In this document: in pieces, positions 38,896 through 48,741 of the stretch
Layout of the letters: each line of letters opens with the position of its first letter
Position numbering within the stretch: position 1 is the stretch's first letter
Assembly: GCF_026625825.1 (NCBI RefSeq)
Contig: NZ_CP113065.1
Coordinates: forward strand, 186,001 to 250,000
From: Pseudoxanthomonas sp. SL93
GTDB taxonomy: Bacteria; Pseudomonadota; Gammaproteobacteria; Xanthomonadales; Xanthomonadaceae
Direction: 5' to 3'
DNA: 64,000 nt
The notes under the pieces: generated by a model
Seen by the model: only the letters and a program-made list of their open reading frames with translations
What the model was told of the DNA's origin: nothing
The model's database searches: none
Program-made: the position numbers and the translations under genes

Positions 38896-39933
38896 TCAGT
38901 AGGTCAGGGTGACCGTGATGGTGTCCGAATAGGTGCCGCCGGGCACGTTGCCCTGGGCGGGCACCCGCCCGTACACCGTCAGCGACTGCGCCGCATTGGT
39001 GCCGGTGCCGTTGATGCCGTTGTTGGTGGCATTGCCCCATCGGTTCTGGCGCGCGGCGTCCCGGTACAGCTCATAGGTGATGCGGTTGGCGCCGGACGCC
39101 ATGCGCCGGCTATTGCCCGCCGCATTGACGCCGTTGTCCAGGTTGACCCGCCAGGCCGTGCCGTTGGGGCATTGCAGCTGGATGGTCGATGTCTGGTCGC
39201 GGTTGGCGCTCAGGGTGCCCGCGCTGCCGAAGTCCAGATCGGTGGCCACGACCACGCGGCAGGTATTGGCGAAGGTGGCATAGACCCCCGACCAGCCGAA
39301 AGCGGCATCACCGGCGCCACCCCCGAACCCGGCCACGCCATTGCGGCAGTCCGCCTCCGAGGGTGTTATCAGATAGCCGTAGCTGTAACGGACGATGGCG
39401 TTGGCGGGAAACCCCTGGAACGGAAAGGCCGCGGGCAGGTTCTGCCCGGCGGGGACGCGCCCGTACAGCGGTACCTGCGCCAGGTAGGTGCGGCTTTCCT
39501 GCACGTCGAACGCCAGGCTGTAGAGCGGATAGGTGCTGCCCAGCGGGCCTATCAGCTGCGTGCGCGCGGCATTGGAGTACAGGTCGTAATTCATGAAGGC
39601 GCCGTTGTAGTTGGTCATCCGCCGCGGCGCCATGCCGGTGGGATTGCCTTCGCCCACGAACACGCAGACGCGGAAGCGCGCCGCCAGTCCGAACGGTGCG
39701 TTGAAGCTGGCCTGGCAGTTGAGCGCGATGTTGGTCTGCGCATCGGTGTTGCCGGCCGCGGTGACCGTGCCGAAATTGAGCGTGGCCGCGCCGGATACCC
39801 AGCAGCTCTGCGCACGGGCGGTCGTCGGCAGCAGGCACAGGCAGGCCAGCAGCACCAGCAGCCCCAGCCAGGCGCACGTCCGCGGCCACGAGGCCGCCAT
39901 GCCGGTAGCAGCGGGGGACGGATTCGATGTCAT
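38896..39933 (-). CDS. Two-domain spore coat U tip adhesin (CsuE-like)
   Basis: A 345-residue secreted protein with a long signal peptide (about residues 1-42, ending ARAQ) and two tandem SCPU domains, about residues 43-200 and 215-345. Each contains the paired Cys residues and a terminal beta strand; the second ends TYSDTITVTLTY. In Csu-type pili the two-domain subunit is the distal adhesin. It starts at an ATG that overlaps the usher stop by 4 nt, so the two are translationally coupled. Confidence 0.87.
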   Translation of the reverse strand: MTSNPSPAATGMAASWPRTCAWLGLLVLLACLCLLPTTARAQSCWVSGAATLNFGTVTAAGNTDAQTNIALNCQASFNAPFGLAARFRVCVFVGEGNPTGMAPRRMTNYNGAFMNYDLYSNAARTQLIGPLGSTYPLYSLAFDVQESRTYLAQVPLYGRVPAGQNLPAAFPFQGFPANAIVRYSYGYLITPSEADCRNGVAGFGGGAGDAAFGWSGVYATFANTCRVVVATDLDFGSAGTLSANRDQTSTIQLQCPNGTAWRVNLDNGVNAAGNSRRMASGANRITYELYRDAARQNRWGNATNNGINGTGTNAAQSLTVYGRVPAQGNVPGGTYSDTITVTLTY

Positions 39934-42404
39934 TGGCACTTCAACTCCCCAAGATCCAAGCGGCCTTCGCGCGCCGGCAGGGCCGGCAGTGGCGCCATGC
40001 ACTCATTCCCCTTGTGGCGCACGCGCAGACGGGCGCCCTCGGGCGGATCCTGCAGGTACACCATCCCATCGTGGCCCACGATGGTGGTCGCAACGCGGTT
40101 GCCATCGGCCGATTCCATCCATGCGGTACTGCCTACGGGCAGCCATTGGCCGTCGACGCTCTTCACCGCCAACTGCACCGACAGCGAGCGCCGCATCGCG
40201 AATCGCGCCAGCATGCCGCTGCGGCTTTCCGGCACGGCCTCCATCTGCGTGCTGCCCAGTTGCATGTCGGCGGGCAGGTCCATGGGGTCGATGGAAAGCT
40301 GGTTGCGCTGCCAGGCATTCAGGCGATTGATGAGCAGCAGGCCGTTGTCGTCGGTCTGGCCGACCACGCGGTTTTCCAGCCGCACCGGCACGCCGGGTAT
40401 GCCGCTGGTATCCACCAGCGCGAAGGCATCGTCGACGCGGCGCATGGCATAGGTGTGCCCCTGCATCCAGACCAGTCCACCATTGGCGCTTGCGTAGGCG
40501 ACGGTGGACGAATCGATGTTGCCGGTTCCGCGCTGATGGTCCAGGCCCGCTGTCCACTGGCCGTAACGGCCCAGCTGGCTGACCTGCGCCTGGCCGCTGC
40601 GCGTGTCGCCGACGGTGGCCTGCGCGCGCCAGCCCCAGCCGCCCAGATCGCTGGGGACGGCGCGGTTGGCTTCCAGCGTCAGGCTGTCGGCATTGTCGGT
40701 ATGGCGCAGCGATGCCGACACGCTGGTCATGCGGTCCAGTGGCATCGACCAGTAAAGGAAGGCGCTGTTGCCCGTATCGTTTTCCAGGTCGCGGTTCACG
40801 CTCAGGCTGAGCAGTGAATTGCCGGGCAAGGAACGCGACCAGTTGAGGCTGGCATATCGGCTCAGCCCGACCACGGGGTAATCCTGGGTGATGTAGCTCA
40901 TTCCCCATTGCCCCAGCGAGGTGCTGACGCCGATGAACGCCTGGTCGGTGCGGCGCGGCAGGTCGGCCTGTTCCAGCAGGCTGGCGACATCGCGGAACTC
41001 CGCGCTGCGCCGCAAGGTGTTCAGCGACACGCTCAGCACGCGCGAATTCCACTGATAACCCAGTCCGTACTGATGGCCGGCCAGGTCGTTGCCGCGACTG
41101 CCCGCCAGCGAAGCATTGACCACGCCGCCGCGTTCGCCCAGGCGCATCACGCCCCCGATGCCGGCCTGCGCGATACCGCGGCTGCCTTCGGCGTGGCCTT
41201 CCAGGGTGATGCGATCGGTCAGGCCATAGCGGCCGGTGGCACTGAAGAGGGGATCGTCGCCGTACTCGAACGAACGCAGGCCGTATTCGCGCCGCGTCAC
41301 GCCCAGGTCCAGCGACCAGTCGGACAGGCCCGCCTGCAGCAGTTCGGGCGAGCCATACATGGAAAAGCCCACGACGCGGCTCTGCCCGTTGATGTCGGTG
41401 ATGACCAGCTGCGCCTGCCCGGCACCATTGAGCGAAGGCACGCTGTCGATCTGGAAGCGGCCCGGCTGCACGTCCTGCGTGGACTGCCGCAGTCCGTCGA
41501 TGTACAGGTCGACGGTGGAAGGCAGCACCGCTTCGCCGGCGAACGAGGCCAGCGGCGTGGTGATGCGATAGGGCTGCAGGGTGAAGTTGCGTGCCAGCCG
41601 CACGCCGCCGATGCGGGTGGCGCGGGTCCAGTCCAGTGCGCCGGTGATGCTGTCGCCCACCGTCAACGACACCATCGTGTCGGGCAGGTCCAGCTGCCAG
41701 TACGTGTCCAGCCGTACGCTGCGGGTGCGCTCGACGGTGGCGGCGTCGCCGGTGTTGAAGCGGGTGGACAGGGTGTTGCTCCACACGCCCGGTCCCAGCC
41801 CGAACACGCGCAGTTCGCTGAAGCCGGTCAGCGTGCCGTAGTGCTCCGCGCGCTGGCCATAGAGGTCGTAGTTGAAGATCACGCCCGGTGCACGTGTGGC
41901 CGGGTCCACGCGCGGCCTGTCCGGTTGCACGAAGCCTACGCGCTCGGTCTCGCGGTCCAGCATGGCCACGGGTACGAGCAGCGCGATGGTTTGCGTGGCG
42001 GCATCGTATTCCGCCTGCACGCCCGGCAGTTCGGCCACCGCGACCAGCCCGCTGCTGTCCGCACTGCCTGACCAGCGCAGTCCGAGTTCGCGCAGGGTGG
42101 CAGCGCTGGCGTACAGCGCGCCGTCGCGGATGACGAAGCGCGCCAGGCGGCCGGTGGTCGCGCGATTCACGCTGACTTCCAGGTAGAGCTCCTGGTCGGT
42201 GGTGGCACCGGCGTCTTCCGCGCGCGGTTCCTGCACCAGCGACAGGCCGGACACGCCGGTGGCGGCGGACTGGCCGAGGGCGTGCGCGGCAGGCGGGCCG
42301 GGAGCGGCGATCGAAGCGCCTGCCATCCCCGTCCCGGCCAGCACGGCGCACACGCTAACGGCCAGTGCCGGGCAACGGCAGCGGCCGCTCTTCCTGGTCG
42401 TCAT
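39930..42404 (-). CDS. Outer-membrane usher protein (CsuD-like)
   Basis: An 824-residue outer-membrane usher. It has a signal peptide of about 38 residues, an N-terminal chaperone-binding domain (ELYLEVSVNRATTGRLARFV), a 24-stranded barrel (from about residue 160) with a plug in LPSTVDLYIDGLRQSTQDVQPG, and two short C-terminal domains (PVRLENRVVGQTDDNGLLLI and later). It belongs to the archaic FimD/PapC group lacking the longer classical C terminus. The start chosen gives a proper signal peptide and overlaps the first chaperone gene by 50 nt, a larger overlap than usual. Confidence 0.93.
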   Translation of the reverse strand: MTTRKSGRCRCPALAVSVCAVLAGTGMAGASIAAPGPPAAHALGQSAATGVSGLSLVQEPRAEDAGATTDQELYLEVSVNRATTGRLARFVIRDGALYASAATLRELGLRWSGSADSSGLVAVAELPGVQAEYDAATQTIALLVPVAMLDRETERVGFVQPDRPRVDPATRAPGVIFNYDLYGQRAEHYGTLTGFSELRVFGLGPGVWSNTLSTRFNTGDAATVERTRSVRLDTYWQLDLPDTMVSLTVGDSITGALDWTRATRIGGVRLARNFTLQPYRITTPLASFAGEAVLPSTVDLYIDGLRQSTQDVQPGRFQIDSVPSLNGAGQAQLVITDINGQSRVVGFSMYGSPELLQAGLSDWSLDLGVTRREYGLRSFEYGDDPLFSATGRYGLTDRITLEGHAEGSRGIAQAGIGGVMRLGERGGVVNASLAGSRGNDLAGHQYGLGYQWNSRVLSVSLNTLRRSAEFRDVASLLEQADLPRRTDQAFIGVSTSLGQWGMSYITQDYPVVGLSRYASLNWSRSLPGNSLLSLSVNRDLENDTGNSAFLYWSMPLDRMTSVSASLRHTDNADSLTLEANRAVPSDLGGWGWRAQATVGDTRSGQAQVSQLGRYGQWTAGLDHQRGTGNIDSSTVAYASANGGLVWMQGHTYAMRRVDDAFALVDTSGIPGVPVRLENRVVGQTDDNGLLLINRLNAWQRNQLSIDPMDLPADMQLGSTQMEAVPESRSGMLARFAMRRSLSVQLAVKSVDGQWLPVGSTAWMESADGNRVATTIVGHDGMVYLQDPPEGARLRVRHKGNECMAPLPALPAREGRLDLGELKCQ

Positions 42405-43149
42405 TGAATTTGGCCTGGAAGGTACCGCCGGTGCGGGCGGGCACGGGCAGGGACACGGTCCACTGCATCTGCTGGCCCGCCAGCACATAGCCCAGCAGTC
42501 CCGGTACCACCGGTGTGCGTTGGCCATCGGGGGCGACATGGGTCAACTGGCTGATGCGGATGCGCTGGCGTCCGGCATTGCGCAGGGTCAGTTGCGCCGA
42601 TTCGCCCTGCGCCTGCCAGGACCCGCTCAGGGCAGACAGGTCGGTGGGAGGGCGCGTACCGGTCTGCGCCAGCGTCGGCGTGGCACCGGTCGGCAGGGCG
42701 AACACCGGCACCGAATAGCGCAGCAGGAACTGCAGGCCCGGCGCGTCCGGCGCCTCTTCCACAGGCAGTTCGTCGACCAGCAGTCGATAGGAGACTTCCT
42801 GCGCCATCGGCGAGATCTCGCGCCTGACGATGCGTACCAGCTGACGCTGGCCGGCGGCGATTTCGAGGATGGGCGGGCTGGCGACGAGCGCATCCGTCGC
42901 GGCCAGGGCCTCCGTGCCGTCGGCCTGCGTCCATTGCTGGACACGGACCTGTGCACGGATCGGCTGCGTGCCGCTGTTGCTCAGCCACAGCCCCTGGGCC
43001 TGCTCTTCAGGCGCGAACTCCAGCGAGATCGGCGTGACCTGCAGGCTGCCGGCAAGCGCCGGCAGCATGGGCAGGCACAGCAGGGCCGCCAGGGTGGCGG
43101 CCCCCAATCCCTGCCAGCGCGTCCGCAGGGAAGACAGGCCAACGTGCAT
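42355..43149 (-). CDS. Periplasmic pilus chaperone (CsuC-like)
   Basis: A 264-residue chaperone with a signal peptide (ending ALAG, about residue 34) and two Ig-like domains. It carries the conserved SLEFAPEEQAQGLWLSNSG, the IRAQVRVQQW strand, SYRLLVDELPVEE and LLRYSVPVFALP, the G1-type donor strand for folding pilins in the periplasm. It lies 6 nt downstream of the major pilin gene and overlaps the usher start by 50 nt. It is the primary chaperone of the operon; the second at 37627-38349 is the extra one. Confidence 0.92.
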   Translation of the reverse strand: MHVGLSSLRTRWQGLGAATLAALLCLPMLPALAGSLQVTPISLEFAPEEQAQGLWLSNSGTQPIRAQVRVQQWTQADGTEALAATDALVASPPILEIAAGQRQLVRIVRREISPMAQEVSYRLLVDELPVEEAPDAPGLQFLLRYSVPVFALPTGATPTLAQTGTRPPTDLSALSGSWQAQGESAQLTLRNAGRQRIRISQLTHVAPDGQRTPVVPGLLGYVLAGQQMQWTVSLPVPARTGGTFQAKFNDDQEERPLPLPGTGR

Positions 43150-43155
43150 GGTGGA

Positions 43156-43665
43156 TCAGTAGGTGACGGTGGCGATGACCGTGTCGACGTACGTGCCGGC
43201 CGGTGCATTGGTGGACGGCACGCGGCCGAAAACCGGGATGGACTGGTTGGTGGCGTTGCCGGTGCCGGCGACGGTGTCCGTGCCGATCACGTTGCCCCAG
43301 AACAGGGTACGTCCGGAATCGCGGTACAGGCCGTAGGGCACGAAATTGGTGCCGTTCGCCATGCGGCGGTTGTTGGCGCTGGCGGTGGCGGACGTGGAGT
43401 TGGCGCCGGCATTCAGGCCGATGGTGTACGGCGTGCCGTTGGTGCAGTTGACCTGCAGCGTGCCCTGGGCGTCGACCGGTGCGCCGGTGCTGCGGGCCTG
43501 GGTGGCGAAGTCGATGTTGCTGGCCGACACGGCCTGGATGTCGCAGGACTCGGTGATGACGATCTGGACCTGGAACTGGGCGGTGTCGGTGGCGGCGTTG
43601 GCCGAGGCCGACATGCCGGCGGCAACCAGGGCGGTAGCGATCAGGGTGGTCTTGAACAGGTTCAT
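43156..43665 (-). CDS. Major pilin, spore coat U domain (CsuA/B-like)
   Basis: A 169-residue secreted subunit. The signal peptide is about 24 residues (ending ASANA), followed by one SCPU domain with Cys41 and Cys74 as the expected disulfide pair. The conserved IPVFGRVPSTNAPAGTYVDTVIATVTY-type end ensures donor-strand exchange. It is the first gene of the operon, with the start placed after a long upstream region. An upstream in-frame start would put a polar stretch ahead of the signal peptide and is rejected. The Clp-type site about 220 nt upstream suggests regulation. Confidence 0.92.
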   Translation of the reverse strand: MNLFKTTLIATALVAAGMSASANAATDTAQFQVQIVITESCDIQAVSASNIDFATQARSTGAPVDAQGTLQVNCTNGTPYTIGLNAGANSTSATASANNRRMANGTNFVPYGLYRDSGRTLFWGNVIGTDTVAGTGNATNQSIPVFGRVPSTNAPAGTYVDTVIATVTY

Positions 43666-44069
43666 GATTCTCTCGGCTTCGACGCAGGTGCGCCATTCAG
43701 GTGGACCGGCGGCTGCCGGGCGAAACGGGTGCAGCAGAATGCGTGCCAACTTTCTGACGGACGCCCCTTCGACCGACCGGCGGTGACTTTTGCCCGCTTT
43801 TGTGAAGGAGTTGGCAATATATTGAGCAAATTACTTCACGCGTTTACAACTTTTCGTCACTTTCAAGAGACCGAAAACGTCGTTGTGTGACTTCAGTCAC
43901 ATTATTTCCGGGGCTCGTTTTTGAAGGCGGCGACCGATGCAAGTCCTGTGCCGGACCCAGGGCGGTTTCTCGGCGGCCGAGTTTCCGCGGGGTGTCCTGC
44001 GCGCGCCACGCGCACCCTTGCCGCGCTGTGCCCGTTCAGCCTCTGCGGCAAATAAGCGATAATCCGGAC
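43666..44069. other. Intergenic region between pilus operon and map
   Basis: A 404-nt gap without a gene. The stretch 43795-43910 is much more AT-rich than its surroundings and contains a TATATT box (minus strand, 43816-43821) and a perfect TGTGA-N6-TCACA palindrome at 43886-43901. The remaining part to map is GC-rich with no further signal I can support. Confidence 0.7.
43886..43901. promoter_or_regulatory. Clp/CRP-type binding site
   Basis: TGTGACTTCAGTCACA is a perfect match to the CRP/Clp consensus TGTGA-N6-TCACA. Its centre lies about 75-85 nt upstream of the candidate start region near the TATATT box of the pilus operon and about 175 nt upstream of map. In Xanthomonadaceae the CRP homologue is Clp, whose binding is antagonised by cyclic di-GMP. 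Confidence 0.75.
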
Positions 44070-44864
44070 ATGGCAATCCAGCTCAAAACCCCCGAAGACC
44101 TCGAGAAGATGCGTGTGGCCGGCCGTCTGGCCGCCGAAGTGCTGCAGGTCGTCGCCGCGCACGTGAAGCCCGGCGTCACCACTGCCGAACTCGACCGCAT
44201 CTGCCACGACCACATCGTCAACGTGCAGAAGGCCATTCCGGCCAACATCGGCTACGGCGGCGGGCACGGACGCATTCCGTTCCCGTCCACGGTCTGCACC
44301 TCCGTCAACAACGTGATCTGTCACGGCATGCCCAGCGAGGGCAAGCTGCTGAAGGAGGGCGACATCCTCAATATCGACGTCACCGTCATCAAGGACGGCT
44401 GGCATGGCGACACCAGCCGCATGTACTTCGTCGGCACGCCGTCGGTGATGGCCAAGCGACTGGTGGAGACCACCCGCGAGGCCATGTTCCGCGGCATCCG
44501 CGCGGTCAAGCCCGGCGCGACGCTCGGCGACGTGGGCCATGCGATCCAGCAGTACGCGGAAGGCGAACGCTTCAGCGTGGTCCGCGAGTACTGCGGCCAC
44601 GGCATCGGGCAGATCTACCACGACGAGCCGCAGGTGCTGCATTACGGACGGCCCGGCGAGGGCGTCGTGCTCAAGCCCGGCATGACCTTCACCATCGAAC
44701 CGATGATCAACGAAGGCACCCGCCACTCCAAGGTGCTGCCGGACGGCTGGACCGTGGTCACCAAGGACCGCAAGCTGTCCGCGCAGTGGGAGCACACGGT
44801 GGCGGTCACCGACACCGGCGTCGAAATCCTCACCCGCGTACCGGGTGACGACAACGACCTGTGA
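44070..44864 (+). CDS. map: Methionine aminopeptidase, type I
   Basis: The 264-residue cytosolic metalloprotease that removes the initiator methionine. All dinuclear metal ligands are in recognisable positions: Asp in NIDVTVIKDGWHGDTSRM (two Asp), His in EYCGHGIGQIYHDEP, Glu in FTIEPMIN and Glu in QWEHTVAVT. The substrate His is in FPSTVCTSVNNVICHG. The start giving MAIQLKTPEDLEKMR is the family norm. Here it is upstream of glnD, whose GTG start overlaps its stop by four bases. Confidence 0.97.
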   Translation: MAIQLKTPEDLEKMRVAGRLAAEVLQVVAAHVKPGVTTAELDRICHDHIVNVQKAIPANIGYGGGHGRIPFPSTVCTSVNNVICHGMPSEGKLLKEGDILNIDVTVIKDGWHGDTSRMYFVGTPSVMAKRLVETTREAMFRGIRAVKPGATLGDVGHAIQQYAEGERFSVVREYCGHGIGQIYHDEPQVLHYGRPGEGVVLKPGMTFTIEPMINEGTRHSKVLPDGWTVVTKDRKLSAQWEHTVAVTDTGVEILTRVPGDDNDL

Positions 44865-47503
44865 ATAGTCCCGTAGCCGCGAACGGACTTGCGCCGCGGC
44901 TGCCGGACATCGGTCCCGACGCCGCCGACGATGCCGCCTGGTCGGCGGCGGCACGCACCTCGCTTTCGCACACCGACGCGCGCCTGGACAAGCGTTTCGA
45001 CCAGAACGACGGCATGGACCGCGTGCTCGCGCTGCGCGCACGCGCGGTCGACCACCTGCTGAAGGAAGCTTGGGCGCGCTGCATCGGCGCGGACCTGCCG
45101 ATGGCGCTGTTCGCCGTGGGGGGCTATGGCCGGGGCGAGCTGTTCCCGCATTCCGATGTCGACCTGCTGGTGCTGGCCAGCACCGAGACGCAGCAACAGC
45201 ACCATGACGCGGTCGCGCGCTTCTTCGCGCTGCTGTGGGATGCCGGGCTGCCCATCAGCCACGCCGTGCGGTCGGCGGTCGAATGCACCAGCGCGGCCGC
45301 AGCCGACCAGACCGTGCTGACGGCGCTGATCGAGGCGCGCATGCTGGAGGGCGAGCCGGTCGACGATGCGCGCCTGATCGATGCGGTGTCCGCCGCGCTT
45401 GTCTGGCCACCGCGGGATTTCTTCGTCGCCAAGCGCGAGGAACTGCGCATCCGCCATGCGCGTTTCGGTGATACCTCCGACAACCTGGAACCCAACATCA
45501 AGGATGGCCCCGGCGGCCTGCGCGACCTGCACACGCTGGGCTGGATGGCGCTGCGCACGTTCGGGGTGCGCGACCTGGAGCCGCTGGTCGGCCTGGGCCA
45601 CCTGGGCCAGGACGAAGCCGCCGCGCTGGCGCGCGAACGCCGTGCGCTGGGTCGCCTTCGCTACGGGCTGCACCGCGTTGCCGGACGGCCGGAAGAGCGC
45701 CTGCGTTTCGACTACCAGAAGACGCTCGCCCAGCAGCTCGGCTTCGTCGACGACGCCGAGAGCCTGGCGGTCGAGAAGATGATGCAGGGGTTCTACCGCA
45801 GCGCCGCCATCGTGCGCCGCATCAGCGACCGCCTGCTGCAGCGTTTCGAGGAACAGTTCGACGGCGAAGCGCTGGCCGAGCCGCTGGATGCACAGTTCGC
45901 GTCGCGTCGCGGCTATCTGTCCGCGCGCGACACGGGTTGGCCGCAAGGCGATGCCGCCCAGGTATTCGCGCTGTTCGCGACGTGGGCCGCGCACCCGCAG
46001 TTGCGCGGCCTGCATTCGCGCACCGCACGCGCGCTGGCCGAAGCGCTGCCGCGCCTGCCGTCCTACGAGGTGGCGGACACGGCGCAGCGCGAGGCGTTCA
46101 TGCGGCTGCTGCGCGCGCCGCGCGCGGTGGAAACACTGACGCGGATGGCGCGGCTGGGCGTACTGGGGCAGTGGATCCCGGCATTCGCCCGCGTTTCCGG
46201 CCGCATGCAGTTCGACCTCTTCCACGTCTACACGGTGGACCAGCACACGCTGATGGTGCTGCGGAACATCGCGGCCTTCGCCGCGGGCCGGGCGGACGAG
46301 CGTTTCTCCATCGCGCACGAAGTCTGGCCGCGCCTGCGCAAGCCGGAGCTGCTGCTGCTGGCGGGCCTGTTCCACGACATCGCCAAGGGGCGTGGCGGGG
46401 ACCATTCCGAACTCGGCGCAGTGGACGCACGCGAATTCTGCGCCGCCCACCAGCTGAGCGAGTCGGATACCGAACTGGTGGCCTGGCTGGTGGAACAGCA
46501 CCTGCGCATGTCGGTGACCGCGCAGAAGCAGGACATCGCCGATCCCGACGTCATCCACGCGTTTGCCGCCCTGGTGAAGGACCGTGAGCGACTGGACTAT
46601 CTGTACCTGCTGACCTGTGCGGACATCGCCGGCACCAGCCCCAAGCTCTGGAATGCGTGGAAGGACCGGCTGCTGGCCGACCTTTATTTCGCCGCGCGTC
46701 GCGTGCTGCGCGAAGGCCTGGAAAATCCGGTGGCCGTCAACGAGCGTCTGGCCGAAGCCCGCGGTGCCGTGCGTGCATTGCTTGGCATCCAGGGCGTGGG
46801 GCCCGAACGGGCCGATGCACTGTTCGCCGCCATGCCGGAGGAAAGCCTGCTGCGTTTCCGGCCCGAACAGCTCGCCTGGCAGGCGTTGGCCATCCAGGGC
46901 GCGGCCGCGGGCGAGACCCGCGTGCGCGCGCGCCACTTCGCCGATGATGCCGACGCGATGGAAGTGTTCGTGCATTCGCCGGATCGCGATGGCCTGTTCG
47001 CCGCCATCCTCGCCACGCTGGACCGCATGGGATTCGCCATCCACCAGGCGCGCGTGCTGGTTGGCCCGCACGGCACCATCTTCGATACCTTCGAGGTGCT
47101 TCCCGCGGACGCCTATGCGCCGCGTGCGCCGGCGGACGTCGAGCAGCGACTGGCCGAGGCCCTGTCCGGGCCGCTGGACGCGGTACGCACGTCGCGTCGT
47201 GCGGTGCCGCGGCAGCTGCGGCATTTCCGTTTCCCGCCGCGCATCGAATTCGGCACCACGCCCGATGGGCGCCGGACGGTGTTGAGCCTGGTCGCGCCTG
47301 ACCGCCCGGGCCTGCTCTCGGACGTCGCGCAGGTGCTGCGGCGGCAACGCCTGCGCGTGCACGACGCGCGCATTGCCACGTTCGGCGAACGCGCCGAGGA
47401 TATTTTCCAGATCACCGACGAGAACGACCAGCCACTCGCCGGCGAAGAACCCCGGCAGGCGCTGCGCGATGCGCTGCGCGCCAGCTTCGATACCCCACCA
47501 TGA
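44861..47503 (+). CDS. glnD: [Protein-PII] uridylyltransferase/uridylyl-removing enzyme
   Basis: The 880-residue glutamine sensor that uridylylates PII (GlnB/GlnK) when nitrogen is low. The nucleotidyltransferase motif is [19 protein letters not shown], with Gly87-Gly88 and Asp99/Asp101. The GlnE/GlnD domain follows. The HD domain contains [19 protein letters not shown], and two ACT domains end the protein ([13 protein letters not shown] and [16 protein letters not shown]). The GTG start overlaps the map stop. The gene leads into dapD, so nitrogen sensing and the lysine/DAP branch are clustered. Confidence 0.96.
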   Translation: MNSPVAANGLAPRLPDIGPDAADDAAWSAAARTSLSHTDARLDKRFDQNDGMDRVLALRARAVDHLLKEAWARCIGADLPMALFAVGGYGRGELFPHSDVDLLVLASTETQQQHHDAVARFFALLWDAGLPISHAVRSAVECTSAAAADQTVLTALIEARMLEGEPVDDARLIDAVSAALVWPPRDFFVAKREELRIRHARFGDTSDNLEPNIKDGPGGLRDLHTLGWMALRTFGVRDLEPLVGLGHLGQDEAAALARERRALGRLRYGLHRVAGRPEERLRFDYQKTLAQQLGFVDDAESLAVEKMMQGFYRSAAIVRRISDRLLQRFEEQFDGEALAEPLDAQFASRRGYLSARDTGWPQGDAAQVFALFATWAAHPQLRGLHSRTARALAEALPRLPSYEVADTAQREAFMRLLRAPRAVETLTRMARLGVLGQWIPAFARVSGRMQFDLFHVYTVDQHTLMVLRNIAAFAAGRADERFSIAHEVWPRLRKPELLLLAGLFHDIAKGRGGDHSELGAVDAREFCAAHQLSESDTELVAWLVEQHLRMSVTAQKQDIADPDVIHAFAALVKDRERLDYLYLLTCADIAGTSPKLWNAWKDRLLADLYFAARRVLREGLENPVAVNERLAEARGAVRALLGIQGVGPERADALFAAMPEESLLRFRPEQLAWQALAIQGAAAGETRVRARHFADDADAMEVFVHSPDRDGLFAAILATLDRMGFAIHQARVLVGPHGTIFDTFEVLPADAYAPRAPADVEQRLAEALSGPLDAVRTSRRAVPRQLRHFRFPPRIEFGTTPDGRRTVLSLVAPDRPGLLSDVAQVLRRQRLRVHDARIATFGERAEDIFQITDENDQPLAGEEPRQALRDALRASFDTPP

Positions 47504-47522
47504 ATGCCGCACAGGATTGTTG

Positions 47523-48374
47523 ATGACCCGCAAGACGACCAAGACCGACGAACTGAAGTCCACCATCGAGAGCGCGTTCGAGCGCCGCGCCGAGCTGACA
47601 CCGGCCGAGATCGAGGGCTCCACCCGCACCGCCGTGGAACTGGCCATCGATGGCCTGGAAAGCGGCAAGCTGCGCGTGGCCGAACCGGACGGCAAGGGGG
47701 GCTGGAAGGTCAACGAATGGCTGAAGAAGGCCGTGCTGCTGTATTTCCGCGTCAACGAGATGGAACTGGTGGAAGCCTATCCCGCGCCGTTCTGGGACAA
47801 GGTGGAGGCGCGCTTCGGCGCCTTCGACGAGAACGATTTCCGCAAGCTGGGCGTGCGCGTGGTGCCGGGCGCCATCGCCCGCCGTGGCACGTACTTCGGC
47901 AAGGATGTCGTGCTGATGCCCAGCTTCGTCAACATCGGCGCGTACGTGGGCGAGGGCACGATGGTCGATACGTGGGCCACGGTCGGCTCATGCGCGCAGA
48001 TCGGCAAGCATTGCCACCTGTCCGGCGGTGCCGGCATCGGCGGCGTGCTGGAGCCGCTGCAGGCCAGCCCGACGATCATCGAAGACCATTGCTTCATCGG
48101 CGCGCGTTCGGAAGTGGTGGAAGGCGTGGTGGTGGGTCATCACAGCGTGATCGGCATGGGCGTGTTCATCGGCCAGTCCACGCGCATCTACAACCGTGCG
48201 ACCAAGGAAATCACCTACGGCTACGTGCCGCCGGGCAGCGTGGTGGTCTCCGGCTCGCTGCCGGCCGCGGACGGTTCGCACTCGCTGTACTGCGCGGTGA
48301 TCGTCAAGCAGGTCGACGAGAAGACGCGCAGCAAGACCAGCGTCAACGAACTGCTGCGCGGGCTGGCGGACTGA
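47523..48374 (+). CDS. dapD: 2,3,4,5-tetrahydropyridine-2,6-dicarboxylate N-succinyltransferase
   Basis: The 283-residue succinyltransferase of the DAP/lysine pathway, in the left-handed beta-helix fold. Typical segments are [50 protein letters not shown] and the hexapeptide series to [13 protein letters not shown]. The C-terminal region has [14 protein letters not shown]. It forms an operon with the ArsC-like gene and dapE, the usual dapD-yffB-dapE order. Confidence 0.97.
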   Translation: MTRKTTKTDELKSTIESAFERRAELTPAEIEGSTRTAVELAIDGLESGKLRVAEPDGKGGWKVNEWLKKAVLLYFRVNEMELVEAYPAPFWDKVEARFGAFDENDFRKLGVRVVPGAIARRGTYFGKDVVLMPSFVNIGAYVGEGTMVDTWATVGSCAQIGKHCHLSGGAGIGGVLEPLQASPTIIEDHCFIGARSEVVEGVVVGHHSVIGMGVFIGQSTRIYNRATKEITYGYVPPGSVVVSGSLPAADGSHSLYCAVIVKQVDEKTRSKTSVNELLRGLAD

Positions 48375-48381
48375 GCGCGCG

Positions 48382-48741
48382 ATGACCACGATCTACGGCC
48401 TGAAGAACTGCGACACCTGCAGGAAGGCGACCAAGTGGCTGGACCGCTTCGGCGTGGCTTACACCTTCGTCGACTACCGCGACAACCGCCAGTCACCTGA
48501 AACGCTGAAGGACTGGGCAGAGAAAGCGGGTGGATGGGATGCCCTGATCAACAAGTCGTCGACGACCTGGCGGCAGTTGCCGGAGAACCGCAAGGCGCCC
48601 GGCTCGGAGGCGGAGTGGAAGTTGCTGCTGAAGGAGTACCCGCAACTGATCCGTCGTCCGGTGGTGGTGACGGGTGAAGGCGGCTTTTCACAGGGCTTCA
48701 GCGACAATGGCTTCAAGAAGATCTTCGGAGTCGGCGCGTGA
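48382..48741 (+). CDS. ArsC/Spx-family protein, YffB-like
   Basis: A 119-residue thioredoxin-fold protein related to arsenate reductase. CDTCRKA near the N terminus (Cys10 and Cys13, in [13 protein letters not shown]) corresponds to the family active site, and the C-terminal [25 protein letters not shown] is the YffB-like end. In E. coli the equivalent gene (yffB) also precedes dapE and is glutathione-dependent; its physiological substrate is unknown. The dapE start overlaps its stop. True arsenate reductase activity is unlikely without ars genes nearby. Confidence 0.9.
   Translation: MTTIYGLKNCDTCRKATKWLDRFGVAYTFVDYRDNRQSPETLKDWAEKAGGWDALINKSSTTWRQLPENRKAPGSEAEWKLLLKEYPQLIRRPVVVTGEGGFSQGFSDNGFKKIFGVGA

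Noticed and set aside
42199..43890. A 563-codon open frame on the plus strand across the pilus genes
   Set aside because: It crosses the usher start, the chaperone and the pilin, all of which have signal peptides and conserved domains on the minus strand.
44642..47755. A 1037-codon open frame on the minus strand opposite glnD
   Set aside because: Antisense of glnD and the map and dapD ends with low-complexity composition; glnD is complete with all its domains on the plus strand.
48382..48741. Arsenate resistance gene arsC
   Set aside because: The active-site segment and the dapD-dapE context match YffB-like proteins; there is no ars operon nearby.
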